Below, piece by piece: positions 36,842 through 49,690 of a stretch of DNA of 64,000 bases. The notes under the pieces are model-generated. The model searched no databases. It saw only the letters and a program-made list of their open reading frames with translations, and was not told where the DNA came from. The first letter of the stretch is position 1. Every line of letters starts with the position of its first letter. Both the position numbers and the translations under genes were made by a program. Source of the stretch: Vicia villosa (taxonomy: Eukaryota > Streptophyta > Magnoliopsida > Fabales > Fabaceae); assembly GCF_029867415.1 (NCBI RefSeq), contig NC_081185.1, positions 137,361,191 through 137,425,190 on the forward strand, given 5' to 3'.

Positions 36842-37180
36842 TTACCTTATCAAGAACCACATGTTCATCTTATACAACATAGCTCCTCAAATCTTAGACC
36901 TAGGTTAATTTCATCACTCTTCACATAAATATGTCTTATATTTACCTTATCAAGAACCACATGTTCATCTTATACAACATAGCTCCTCAAATCAAGTAAT
37001 CACATTTCAATTATCAAGATCGTCAAATATATACTCAAAAAATTATTTCCAAAATCCACATATATGCATGTTCACCAAAATCATATCCATACAATCATAC
37101 CACATAAATCATTACCAAAATCCACATATATGCATGTTCACCAAAATCATATCCATACAATCATACCACATAAATCACAC
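36842..37180. repeat. Two small tandem duplications
   Basis: TTACCTTATCAAGAACCACA with its next 30 bases occurs at about 36842 and 36941. A unit of about 66 bp with CCACATATATGCATGTTCAC occurs at about 37054 and 37120. Confidence 0.85.
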
Positions 37181-38599
37181 AACATTAACAATTCACAGTG
37201 ACATGTGCGACTCAGGTGTGACTCAATGCAATATTCTCGGACTAGACAACCATCTCTAAAGCTCCACTCGGTGTTAAGCTTTCAAACCCCATCCCGCGTT
37301 AGGTTTGGGACAAGCAAATAATCTTCGCAAGATTATCTGACATTGCCTCTTTCAAAGACTCATGCTAGTGTAAGTGCGCAACAAACAAGACTCATGCAAA
37401 TAAGACAATTTCAACCTCTTAATTACACAATCACATCTCTTCCAACATTGCACAACATACACAACATGACTCCAATCCCAAACATTGTGTCAATTAGCAC
37501 ACAACACTCAATCACATGTATTCATATATAGTATAACATGTATTGCATCATTATTCATCAATTCACATCATAATACATACATATTTCAAGTATCATGTTC
37601 TCATGTAAATCCAATCATAAATCACTCACTACATGTTAAACAATTAATCAAAACTCGTAATAATTATTTATAAATCAATAGCAAGCAATTCCACAAGTCA
37701 ATTCAAGAAAAAAAAATATTTATTTTTCAGCTACATGTCGTGCTACGCGCCCTAGTTCCCCGCGATGCACGCTACCTTTTTCCAAGAGGGTTTCCAGATT
37801 TCCAGAAGTGCGCTACACGCCCTATGTGTTTTCTGCAGAATATCTGCTGCGTTGACAGCAAACCCATTTTTCCCCATTTCACCCAAAATCAGCTCCAGTT
37901 CAGATTTTATCACGAATATCATGCTTATATCACATATATAACACATATAATCAATGATAAACATCAACACATAACTTACAAATCACATTTATGGATTCTA
38001 TCATAATCTCTAAAGTTAATGTTTCACAAAATCAACATACATAAACTAAATCTTATGCTATTTTCATACCCATTCACATAATCACACATAGAATCATTAA
38101 TACAAATTAGATTTCACATAATTTATGGATTAACATACCAATTCCACAACAAAACTTATGAAATAGTAATCTCCCAACCTAAAATCATGCATTTTCTGAC
38201 CCCACATACATTACCCAATTATATCTATCCCCATAATCACTTGGATTCACACCCTTACCTTGACTTAGATGGAATCTCTAGTCCCTCTTCTTCAAAAATT
38301 CGCTCTCATTCTCTTCTCCTCTAGCCTATTTTTAATCTATTTCTCTAATTTAAGATTTTCTAACATAACACCCGTACTAACTCTATTTGTTATTTGGGCT
38401 TAACCCACCCAACCCTGCATTCTAATTAATTAGGCCCATTAGCTAATTATTAATCTTAACACATCTACCAAATTATTCAAATACCTCATATACTCAAATA
38501 ATCACAAAACACACCAAACAATAAATTATCACATAAATAATAATTAATAAAAATAAACACCTAATAAATAAATATGGAAATAAAAATCGAGTTGTTACA
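36999..38599 (-). repeat. Probable Ty3/gypsy LTR, minus orientation
   Basis: Read on the minus strand it starts TGTAACAACTCGATTTTTAT at 38599, a common legume gypsy LTR start, and runs through moderately GC-rich sequence (37230-37420) without open frames. The opening 110 bp recurs at 49690-49795. The far boundary is uncertain. Confidence 0.45.
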
Positions 38600-39695
38600 A
38601 GTACCTCTTTCAGTAGAAGTAGGATCTTCTGTAACACTGGACATCTTGAACAAATATTTTTCTCATGATCTTTTTTTACTGTATCACTATTAGGTGCTAT
38701 GCCTAGGCCGTGCTCTAATACCAACTGAAAGTGAGAAAATTTGAACCAGGATTTAAATCGAATAGATCACATAATAAAGACTTTAATATGAATAAACTGA
38801 ATTGTCATAATTATGAATGCTCTTATTGTGAAAAACTATCTTGTTAGATGGTCATATCCATGAGTTTTACCTCTCTCAAATTCGAACCTGAATTACCATA
38901 TTTTTACTTCTCACAAATGTCTAATTGGATACGGGTTGACCATTAAGCAAATAAAAAAAATTGTGTTTTATGCATATTTTTCTTTGGGTTAAATATATTT
39001 TTGGTCCTTCTAACTATTCTGATTTTCGTTTTTGATCCCTCAAAATATTTTCTTCAATGAATGGTACTCTTAAAATTGTTAATTTTAACTTTTAGTCTCT
39101 CCTGCAACTTAGTGACGGTTTTTACAACTTAACGACAGAATTAGCGACAGTTTTTTAATTAGCGACAGTTTTGGCAGGAGGGACCAAAAGTTAAAATTAA
39201 AATTTTCAAGGGAACCATTCTTTAAAGGAAATATTTTGAGGAAGTAAAAACGAAATTTGAGATATTTAGGAGGGAAAAAAAACATGTTTAACCCTTTTTC
39301 TTTTGAATATGAAGCCTAATAATCATATTAGGCTTAAAGCATCACAATACAATTATTCACTAATAAATTATTTAAATTTAACTTTTTTAAATAAAAGTTT
39401 ATTTTAATCATAATTTTTTTATAAAAATTATATACATGAATAATTCATTTTACTAAAAAATTACTTAAAATAAATATTGGTTTTTAATATTTTTACCATA
39501 AAAAGAAAACATTTATAAATTTTGCATATTTTATTGTTATTAAATTATTTTTCTTTAAATAATATAATAAAAATATCGTTGAAAAATATAATTCATTCCC
39601 CTAACAATCATTTACCTCTAATTAATTAATTGGTTTTAATATTTATTAAAATTTTAAAAATAATTATAATATATTAACAATTAACAATAATCATA
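38490..39695. repeat. Repeat block, copy 1 (empty site for the NUMT)
   Basis: Directly repeated at 49690-52015 with only small differences, apart from the mitochondrial insert in the other copy and a deletion of about 90 bp there. The site TTCGAACCTG/AATTACCAT (38881-38899) is uninterrupted here. An inner foldback MITE of the GGGTTAAATATATTTTTGG type occupies 38987-39294. Confidence 0.9.
38987..39294. repeat. MITE with GGTTAAATATATTTTTGGTC ends
   Basis: Left end GGGTTAAATATATTTTTGGT, right end ACATGTTTAACCC. Inner arms also pair (TAACTTTTAGTC / GACCAAAAGTTA; AATGGTACTCTT / GGAACCATTCTT). A shortened copy is at 51428-51626. Confidence 0.75.
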
Positions 39696-42330
39696 CAATA
39701 GAATAATGCAAGATGAGTATTTTGGCAAATTTGCCACTTGACACTCTCTCATGCATTTTTATATTTTTATTTATGCTATAAAAGGAAACTTTCATTTAAT
39801 ATAATTATATTTATTTTATTAAATCTATTATTAATATAATAATCTACTATAATAATAAGAAAATTAATACTCACTGATTCTTCATTAATGTCCACTTAAA
39901 AACTAATTAAATTAAATTCAGATTTTAATTATGCATTGGAAGACCAATTTACACGCTTTATGAAGGTAAATGATCAATTTGTTGCCTTTCCATTTTTCAA
40001 AGTAAAATGCATGCATTCTTGCCTAGTGGAAAACGTAAAGTCACTTTGGTTACCAATGCAAACAATTCAAATCATCCACAATATAAATATCTACCATATG
40101 GAATGTATATCCAACAACAAAATTCACGGTACCATACTTTTTGGTGTCTATTTTTACAAATTTCTTATTCATGTCTGCTTCCATTTCGCCATCATCATCT
40201 TCCTCTGTTTCGTTTCTTAACTTACTTTGATTCTTCGAATATGAATTTATGTTATTTGATAAACTGAGTTTTAAATTTTTTCCAGTTTAGTTGTATCTTT
40301 CTTTGTTAATGCCATAAACTCATATTCCCAACATTTGAAGTTATGTTATTTGAAAAACTGAGTTTCAAATATTTTATATTTTGATTCAAATGTATATATT
40401 TTTGAGTTAACTTTTTTATGCATGTCAAATTTGAAAATATTTGATTTTTTCTAAAGGTAACTTTTTGATATGTTAGAAGTTTCAGATTTGAAAATGTTTG
40501 ATTGGGTGCATGTAAAAGAAGCTAAGAGGAGATGACAATTAGATTAATGTAGGGTTCCAAAACATTAGTTTGTATTAAATAAAATGAGATTTTTTTGTGT
40601 CATATATTTTTGATTCTATTGATCAGTATATTTTTTTTGTTTAATATTAATTATAAAATTATTATTATCAAATTTAATACAATATTAACGTTGAAATTAA
40701 TAATATATTTTCTTCGTCATTATTACTGCCTTACACGTTTATTTCTTCTATTACCCATGCAAAAACTTTCTCTTACCGATGCAAATGCATCCACTATAAA
40801 TATTAACTTTTGCTTTAATGCCTAAAAATCTGATAAAGTTAAAAAAATTCAAAAACTAAAATCATCATTACATTTATGGCATGATTTTTTGATCTACTCA
40901 TTAATTATAACCTATTTAACCTATTTGATTTCAATTTATAGTCTAATTTATTTCTATTTTATTGCTTCCAATACATATATTATTTTATTTGATTTCCTAT
41001 TTTTTTCGTTCATTATTGTTCTCAAAAGTAGAAAATTACATATGTTTTTCAACCCTATTCATTTTTTTATTAAATGTTTTCTTATTAATTGAATTTAAAT
41101 TTAAATTTAAATTCAGAATATGACAAATCACACTTTAAGACATTTTATTAATAAGTTATATTAATTTGAAATTAAATTATCTTATGATTTTTTATTGTAA
41201 ATAATAAATCATAGAAAAATATTTTATAAAATTAATAATTATTATGCTGCTTCAATATTAAAATTAATTATTAAAATTAATTATTAATATTATTTATTAT
41301 TCTTTTTGTTTCATATTATTTGTCGCAATTGAGTTTTTCATATGCATTAAGAAAATATGATAAAGAGAAGAAAGATAACTTTGTTTTTAGTATATTATCC
41401 TTATTCTATTTATTTTTCTTTTAATATTTATTACTTATTTTAAATAACCATTCATTAATACAATGACTTCTCAATTTCAAATTATTAAATATTGTCATAA
41501 CTCATATTATGCCAAAAGATACATTGAAAATTGTTTGTTTGTTTTACGTGGAAAAAAATTGACAAAAGTCATTAACAATATTCTCCCTTCAAATTGTTAA
41601 ACTTTCCCATCAAATTTTATTCTATAAATTTCCCATTAAGTTGATAATGGACAATTTCTCAGTTAAATTAGTTTAATTGGAACATAATAAAAATAAATAT
41701 TAATTAAAAATAAATATTAATAAAAATAAATATTAATATTTATTTTTATTATGTTCCAATTAATCTGATTTAATAATTATTTTTATGTCCTTTATTTTAA
41801 TTTATTTTACTTTATAAAATTTGTTTTTACATATCATAAAAAACACCAAAAGATATCTATTTTGTTTCATTATATAAATTTTTGGTTTTATACCAATTAT
41901 AACTGATATCAATTAGGATTGAATATTAATATTTTGGTTTTATACCAATTATTATCGTATAAATTTGGTTTTATACCAATATCAATTATATTCAATGATA
42001 TAAATTTTTCTTCTCATTTTATGAGCGCATCAAAAGAAAATTTATTGTCATTTAATTCCATTAAGAAAATTATTATAATGCTTATAATTATTGTGTAATT
42101 GATACAAATACAAAATGTAGACGGAGTAAAAGATACATATCCTTACATAAAAATATATTAAAATTTAAATTTATGATAATAAATTAATTATTTTGTACTA
42201 TTTTATTAAGGATTACCATTAGAATCATTAGAAATAATTATACATTATTTAAAAATCGTAATACTACTATACATATACGTATGTTAGGGATTTTTATTCT
42301 TTAAAACTGTTTTTCATTAAAAAGAAATCG
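39696..42330. other. Very AT-rich intergenic
   Basis: No gene seen; the open frames are short and lack coding signatures. At 41674-41762 lies a hairpin with arms TAATTGGAACATAATAAAAA and its complement around repeated AAATAAATATTAA units. Confidence 0.5.
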
Positions 42331-42341
42331 TAATAACATAC

Positions 42342-44287
42342 ATGAGCTCTGCTAGGGTTTTAGGGAAGTGTCATCGACGATTACGGTGTGAAGTCCGGCA
42401 CCACCACCGAAACCACCACAAGGAAAGGGAGGACAATAATAGGCCGCCAGGAAATAATAAGAAAATAAATGAAGGGGTTTCTTATAGGAACATTGTAACA
42501 GGTGAGCATGGAGGGGAGGAAGGTGATAGCGAGAAAGAGGAGAACGAGATGTTAGAAGATGAGGAGATAGAAAATATTACTGATGGGCTGGAAGGGATAA
42601 CGGTGAGAAAGGGCAAGAGAGGAGGTTATGAATACCCTCAAATCATACTATCAAAACATGAAGAGAGGAGGATTCAAAAACCATGGAGAAGGGGAGTGAT
42701 TGTGAAGCTTTTGGGAAGGAAGATTGGATACAAGGCATTAGAGAATCAGTTGCAACAAATGTGGGTGAGGAAAGGTATCATACGCATAGTTGATCTAGGG
42801 CATGACTACTATTTGGTGTGTTTTACTCATGAAGAGGACAAGAATGCGGCAATGTCGGATGGGCCTTGGTTCGTATATGATCACTACTTAACTGTTAAGG
42901 AGTGGACACCGGATTTTCACCCTGAAAACGACTCCATAGTGAATGTTGCGGTGTGGATCAGAATTTCAGGGCTTCCCGTTGAGTACTATGATCCAAAGGT
43001 TTTGCAGGTAATTGGAAATCTGGTTGGTCGAACAGTAAAGGTGGACAAGAACACAATGCAAAGTGTAAGAGGGAAATATGCTAGAATTTGCGTGGAGGTA
43101 GATATCTCGAAGCCACTCCTTGCTATGTTCGAGTTGAAAGACAAAAGCTATAGAGTTGAATTTGAGGGACTGCATTTGCTGTGTATTATATGTGGCAAGT
43201 TCGGACATTATAAGGAGGGGTGTTCCATGAAGAAGAATGCTGACGATGATAATCTGAACACAAGGAGTGGGAAAGGACCGGCTGTTGATAATAGTTTGGC
43301 AACGAGGAACACGGCAAAAGATGATACAACAACTGATGAGGGTCCGTGGCAGGTAGTGCAGAAACAACGACGGAGTAAAAAACCACCGGAGATAAAAAGG
43401 AAAGCACCGGCGACAGGATCATGGTTGGCAAAGGCAGGATCTAGGTTTCAGGCGTTAGGCGATGGAGGAGGAGAGACAAGTGGAACCATTAAGGAAAGCT
43501 TTAATGAGTTAGAACTGATTAAGGAAATTAGTGATGGCAATAAAAAAGTTACTAAAAAAATGAGGAGATTTTGATGGGAGCAGACAAGAATAATAATAAT
43601 AATAGTAATATGAGGAGAGACAATACAAATAATGAAGATATGATTGTGTTGGCACATGATGGAGCGATTAAGGAAACATTAAATGGTAACGAACAGAATG
43701 CAATAAATGTGGCAGAAGGTGTGATTGGTGCAAAAAGAAATAAAGGCAAAAAGATTAGTGGGGAGAAAAACGAGAAGCACGTGGATCAGAAGGGAAGAAA
43801 CAAAAAGATGAGCAAACTGGCGACACGTGGAATTAAAGTCTTTAAAGAAAAAGTTGAGGGCCCAAGGAAGCATACAATTGAGAGTTTGTTTGAGAAAAAT
43901 CAGCATGTTGACTTTTTAAAGAGCACACACATAAACATGCAGTTGGACAAGAGAAGGGCTGAAGGAAAAAAAGAGGGTTCGAGGGTGATGGCTTTGGAGC
44001 CAGTAAATGAGAAAGATTGCATGGAGGAAAATATTACTTCTAGGCAGGTTCAAAGTGTTGTGCATGGGGTGTGTGGAAAGGATGCAAACACGATAACATT
44101 AAAGGATGCTGCTAGACCTCCGGATTTCAATGATACTGAAGGAGAGAGATATAATGATGAAATACCATACATGGATAAAAGGGAGGAGATAGATCATTTA
44201 TGTCATGGAACTGAACATAATCAAGATATAGATGGTGCAATGGAAGAAGACAAAGTTCAAGAAACTCCTGAACTAAGTTTGAAATAG
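42342..44287 (+). pseudogene. LINE ORF1 (DUF4283 / CCHC gag-like), one frameshift
   Basis: The first frame (42342-43574, 410 aa) has a basic N-terminus and a DUF4283-type region (about residues 110-230, including WRRGVIVKLLGRKIGY and MSDGPWFVYDHYLTVKEW). A CCHC knuckle follows at about 281-294 (CIICGKFGHYKEGC). A second frame runs 43574-44287 (hydrophilic, 238 aa) and overlaps the first as TGATG. The switch lies just after a run of seven A residues (43553-43560 region), and restoring one base would join them. So ORF1 was probably one protein of about 650 aa, broken by a homopolymer slip. Confidence 0.8.
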
Positions 44288-44308
44288 AATGCGGTTTCGT
44301 TATTTTAG

Positions 44309-47300
44309 ATGTTTTTAATGATGACTGACAACATTAAAATCATCCTTTGGAACTGCAGAGGAGCTACTGGGAAAGATTTTTATAGATATAGTAAAGAATA
44401 TGTGGAAGCATGTAAACCTGAAATTTTTGTGCTGATGCAAACTAGATGTGATCCTACGAAGCTTCACAAACCAATGAAGAAGTTAGGCTTCAGTCAATTT
44501 TTCTCGGTGGCAAATGATGGTTTTGCTGGTGGTATTTTAGTTGCATGTAGAGATGAGACATTAAAAGTAACGTGGTGTGCACAAAAGGAGCAATGGATTC
44601 ATTTAAATATTCAAAATGCAAATGGTATTGACTGGAGATTCCCTTCAGTCTATGCTAGCCCCAATGACCAGAAGAGAATAAGGATGTGGGAGGAGCTGAA
44701 TTCTATCGCTAACACAGAGAAGTTTCCTTGGATTGTAGCTGGAGACTTTAATGATATAGCAAATGCGATGGAAAAGAAATGTGGAGCTCAAGCTTCTTTT
44801 AGAAAGTGTTCCTTGTTCAGAGATAATATGGATAAGTGTAAGCTTAATGACCTTGGAGCTAGTGGGCCGAAATTCACATGGAGGGGAGGGATATATCATG
44901 GTGGCCGAAGAATATATGAAAGGTTGGATAGAGCTATAAGTAATGAGGAGTGGAAGCTTTTGTTTCCTGATAGCTACATCAAAGTGTTAACAAGAGTGAG
45001 TTTCAGTGATCATCATCCTATAATGATAGCTCTTTCCAATTTCAGTTCGGTTAGGGCAGAGAGAAGCTTTAGATTCGAAAGCGCTTGGCTGGAAGATCAT
45101 AGCTATGCCAATCGAGTCAAGGGTTGCTGGAGGAATGGTGAAGACATTTTCAACAACCTAAAGAGAATTGAATGTGACGCTAAGGAATGGAACATGTGCA
45201 ATGTGAAGCAAGTCCAACGTATCAAGAGGAGATTATTGGCACGTCTGCATGGCATCCAAGTAAGCATGCAGTCGAATAATAATACTCGTGGGCTGAGTCG
45301 TATGGAAAATAAGTTGCAAAGGGAGATGAATGTTATTTTGAAACAAGAGGAGCTAATGTGGTTTCAAAGAACAAGAACTAAATGCCTGGCTGATGGGGAT
45401 CGTAACACCCGATACTATCATCTTAAAACAGTCACAAGAAGAAGAAACAACAAAATTGTGATGCTTAAAAATAAAGAAGGGCACTGGATTGATAAGGAAG
45501 ATGAACTTAAAGATCTAGTGAATCAGTTCTACAAGGATCTTTTCACGATAGGGGAGAATTGGAGCAACTGGTTCCAAACTAAGTATACTTTCCCAAAGAT
45601 GAATGATGAGGAGGTTAGGAGGCTGGACGACGCAGTAACTGAAAATGAAGCGAGACAGGCAATTTTTGATATGAAGCCATGGAAAGCTCCTGGCCCAGAC
45701 GGCTTCCTGGCGGGTTTCTATCAAAGGACATGGAGTATAGTTGGAAAGAGCGTGTATGAGTTTGTGAAAAGGGTTTGGGAACAACCAGACATTATAGCTC
45801 AGGTGAATCAAACCAACATTTGCTTAATTCCGAAGATTGATAAACCTACGCTAGTATCACAATTTAGGCCTATCTCTTTATGCAATACTTTGTATAAAGT
45901 GGTTAGCAAGGTAATTGTGAATAGGCTTAAGAAGCACATGAACATGCTTATTTCGCCTTACCAAACAGGTTTCGTCCCGGGGCGCATTATTCATGAGAAC
46001 ATAATTATTGCCAGAGAAGCAATGCACACAATGGAAAAGATGAAAGGTAAGACTGGTTACTTTACTATAAAGGTTGACTTGTCTAAAGCATATGACAAAC
46101 TCAGGTGGGACTCTGTATGGAACACTATGCAAGAAGCAAACATTCCTGAAAAGCTGAGTAAAATCATTATGCATGCAATAACAAGCGTGGAGACAAATGT
46201 GAATTGGCATGGTGCTCAAAATGAGTTTTTTCGACCACAGAGAGGCATACGCCAGGGAGATCCGTTGTCTCCATACCTTTTTGTGATGTGTATGGATAAA
46301 CTCTCTCATATTATTGAAGAGGAAATGGATGCCAAGCATTGGAAAAGTCTGAAACTCGGCAAGAATGGTGTGAGAATATCGCACTTAATGTTTGCGGATG
46401 ACTTACTTTTATTTGGGGAAGCCACTGAGAGGCAAATCAAATGTGTTATGCAGACTTTAGAAATCTTTTGCAAACTCTCGGGTTAGGAAATAAGTGAAGA
46501 CAAATTAAGTATCCTCTTTTCTAAAAATGTGGGGAGAAGTATGCAGCTGAAAATTTTGCAGATTTCAAAGTTTCGGCACACGAGGGGATTTGGGAAATAT
46601 TTGGGTGTTCCACTGCATGGCAAAAGACAAAGAAGAAGTGATTTTCAATATTTAATTGACCAAGTAGCGAACAAGTTGGTTAGTTGGAAACGTGATAACT
46701 TATCGTTAGCGGGAAGAATGACTCTCGCTAAAAGTGTTATTGAAGCAATACCTTTGTATCCAATGATGACAACAAAGCTACCTAGAACTTGCATAGAAGA
46801 GATCCAGCGTCTTCAGCGACAATTCGTGTGGGGAGATACTGAAGAAAAGAAGAAACTTCATGCTGTGTCATGGGATATAGTGACCAAATCTAAAAAACAA
46901 GGTGAGGTGGGTCTGAGAAAGTTGGATGTGTTAAATGAAGTGTGTCCCATGAAGATGGGCGGGAAGATTTACAACAAATCCGATGAGCTATGGTGTCGGG
47001 TTTTGCGTCAAAAGTATAACATAAAGGAAGACAAGGACTGCATGATGATTAGGGCATCAGATTCAAGTTTATGGAAAGATATTGCTAGGGCTGTTGCAAC
47101 AATGATGAATTATGGGCAGTGGAGTGTCGGTGACGGAAGGAGAATATAAGCGTGGGAAGATAACTGGCTGGGGGAAGAATTTCGGTTATGTAATCTTGAT
47201 GTTCAAATTCCTGAAAACTTTAGAGGAGCAACCGTGCGCGATTTGATGAATGTGAATGGCGAGTGGAATTTTGAGTCACTTTCTGTGTTGCTTCCTCACA

Positions 47301-48442
47301 TTTGGCTGGATAAACTTCGTGCGTGTGTACCACCAAGCACGGATCAATTTGCTGACACTCTTTGTTTTGCAGGTACAACACAAGACAGGTTCTCGATCAA
47401 AGTTATGTATCAGGAGATGGAAGAAAGTAAAGTGGATACCGCAGACAGGAATTGGCAAAAGATCTGGAAAGCTAATGTCCCTGAGAGGTGCAAAACATTT
47501 CTATGGTTGTTAAAGCACGATAGGATTCTAACGAATCTTAACAAGGCAAAGAGAGGTCTAGGATATGAAGGCTGTTTGTTGTGTGGTAGTGTGTGTGAGA
47601 CAACAATTCACGCACTAAGAGACTGCATGAAGTGTGAGTTCATTTGGAGAAGTGTTGTTCCCAGTGACTTAATGATAGAGTTTTTTGACTCAGATCTAGA
47701 TGAATGGATTCATCTTAATTTGAATTACCGTAATGCGAATATGCATTGGTGGAGTGACTTTTGGATCATGGCTTGCCATACACTATGGTATTGGAGAAAC
47801 CTTGAAGAGCATGATCATAATTTTGAGAGACCTCCCAATCCTATAAGCTACATTTTCAAAAGGAAGCAGGAATATGCCATTGCAATTATGGAAAGAAGAC
47901 AAAGCAATGGAGAGGTTTGCAGCAACAAATTTATGGGGTGGAAACCACCAACCAATGATATGTGGAAACTAAACACTGACGGGGCTAGCAAATTGGGCCA
48001 GGAGGCTGGGTGTGGTGGAATCATTAGAGATAGTAATGGCACGTGGCGAGGAAGTTTCTCAAAATATTTGGGGAGGTGTAGTGCTATTGTCGCTGAATTT
48101 TGGGGAGTGTTTGAAGGGCTAAAATTTACCCTCTCATTGGGTGTTAGAAGAGTGGAAGTGAATGTGGACGCGTTGATAGTTGTTCATGCTATTGAGGAAG
48201 GTATTACTGGGTTAGTGGATTGTGTTACAATCCTAAGGAGGATAAAAGAACTCATTGAGTTACATGAGTTGGTTATCATATCGTATGCACCTCGAGCTAC
48301 AAACATGTGCGCATATGCTTTAGCTAATAGGGGTTGCTTAGATAAGAGAGATCCGGTTCATTCAGATACACCTGATTTTCTCTGGCCCTTGTTGGCAGCG
48401 GATTCTCTAGGGATTAGTGGACTTTTTGTCGATACCGTGTAA
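44309..48442 (+). pseudogene. LINE ORF2 (endonuclease, reverse transcriptase, RNase H), two in-frame stops
   Basis: A single frame of 1,378 codons is interrupted only by TAG at 46484 and TAA at 47147. Both stand where Gln or a similar codon is plausible (single C-to-T changes). The domains in order are an apurinic-type endonuclease (WNCRGA near residue 14, AGDFND, SDHHP near 45006), a reverse transcriptase (KAPGPDGF near 45690, FRPISLCN, GIRQGDPLSPYLF near 46245, catalytic FADD at 46391-46402), a zf-RVT region (CLLCGSVCETTIHALRDC, about 47575) and RNase H (LNTDGAS near 47970, ending near 48360). No complete protein can be made without readthrough. Confidence 0.9.
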
Positions 48443-48490
48443 TTTCTTTTTGTTTTGGGCTTAGGCCCTCCATTGTACCAAAAAAAAATT

Positions 48491-49124
48491 AATTTAGTTT
48501 TATACCTCACTCAATCTTATTGAATAAATCCAAATTTATACGGGTTTTAGTTTATAATGGGTTTTAGTTTATAACTAAAGGACAATTTAATATTTATGAT
48601 ATATTTTAATTAATATTAAGATTATGCAAATTGAAACTACACATAATTATATACCTATGCAAATAGTATTTTTTTAAATGTGCAAACGGGTTTTAAGTTA
48701 TGCAATCTTAATTTTTTTATTATTTTAATATTAGTTTACTACTAAGATTACACGGTCGAAGTTGGTCTGATCGTAATAACAAGTTGTGATACACCATAAT
48801 TTATATTTTAAATTACAAATGCAACTTATATCAAAATAGGAGAATACATATGAGTAAAACAATATCTCATAGCATCAAGTCAAAGACAATAAAACCCAAA
48901 AGCCCAAGTGTTATATTGACCAGAGCACACTAAGAATACCTAGTCAAAATACACTAAAAGAGTTATAGGCTTCCAATCTAGACCTCCTCCGAAGCACCAC
49001 TATCCTCGAAACCTGAGTGATGTCACAATAGAACATCATTCTAACAGAAGGGTGAGAATTCAAAACATTATAGATAAACATAATAATAGGAAATGCATCA
49101 ATAGAACAATACATTCCAATAATT
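48491..49124. other. Intergenic, repeat-like
   Basis: AT-rich 3' flank of the LINE. From about 48780 the sequence becomes less AT-rich and looks like a retroelement fragment, but nothing specific was recognised. Confidence 0.4.
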
Positions 49125-49208
49125 CATCACTCTTCACATAAATATGCCTTATATTTACCTTATCAAGAACCACATGTTCATCTTATGCAACATAGCTCCT
49201 CAAATCAA
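49125..49208. repeat. Second copy of 36915-36998
   Basis: TTCATCACTCTTCACATAAA through GCTCCTCAAATCAAG matches 36915-36998 almost exactly. It is the left edge of the second repeat block. Confidence 0.85.
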
Positions 49209-49690
49209 GTGTCATACCCCAAAATTTCCCCCTCATTTTTAAAGACAAAAATCTTCAAGTGCGAAAATAATTGAAGAGGACATCCTAAGCTTCCCAACAA
49301 ATTCAAAATGATTCTCAAATAATGAAAATTGAGAAAATTATGGCTGGTAAAAGTTGGGAAATTTTGAGTCAATGCATAAAGTCCAAATTGAACAAATTCA
49401 TTATTGGGCCATATTTTTAATCCAATCACCCCTTAAATTGTTTTATTTTAGTTGTTTTGATTTATTCATTTAAATAATTCAAAATAAAGAAAATAAAATA
49501 AATTAAGCTCTTAGTGAGGTCCAAGCCAATCTTCCTTTTAACCTAATGTTTCTTATAAATAACTAACAACCCTTATTTTTAACCATTCACCTCTACCAAA
49601 TTCTCCATTCCCCTACACTAACAATCAACAACTCTCATAATTTTACATCCATCCACACAAAAAAACCTTTACCATCGTTTCTGACCGTTA
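49207..49690 (+). repeat. Ogre-like LTR start fragment
   Basis: Begins TGTCATACCCCAAAATTTCC exactly after the 49125-49208 repeat, with the same start as 31748. It is cut off at about 49690 where the repeat block resumes. It replaces about 1.5 kb that is present in copy 1. Confidence 0.6.

Larger units (their letters stand above)
42335..48490 (+). mobile_element. L1-type LINE, nearly full length
   Basis: Two coding regions (42342-44287 and 44309-48442) are followed by a short 3' end and an A-run at 48480-48488. ORF2 carries an endonuclease, a reverse transcriptase and a terminal RNase H, as in plant L1-clade LINEs. The 5' end is approximate, and no clear target duplication was identified. Coding damage is limited to one frameshift and two stops, so it is fairly recent. 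It lies between the two copies of the 36.9-39.7 / 49.1-52.0 kb repeat block. Confidence 0.9.

Noticed and set aside
43186..43906. Minus-strand frames opposite LINE ORF1
   Set aside because: Shadows of the sense coding frames.
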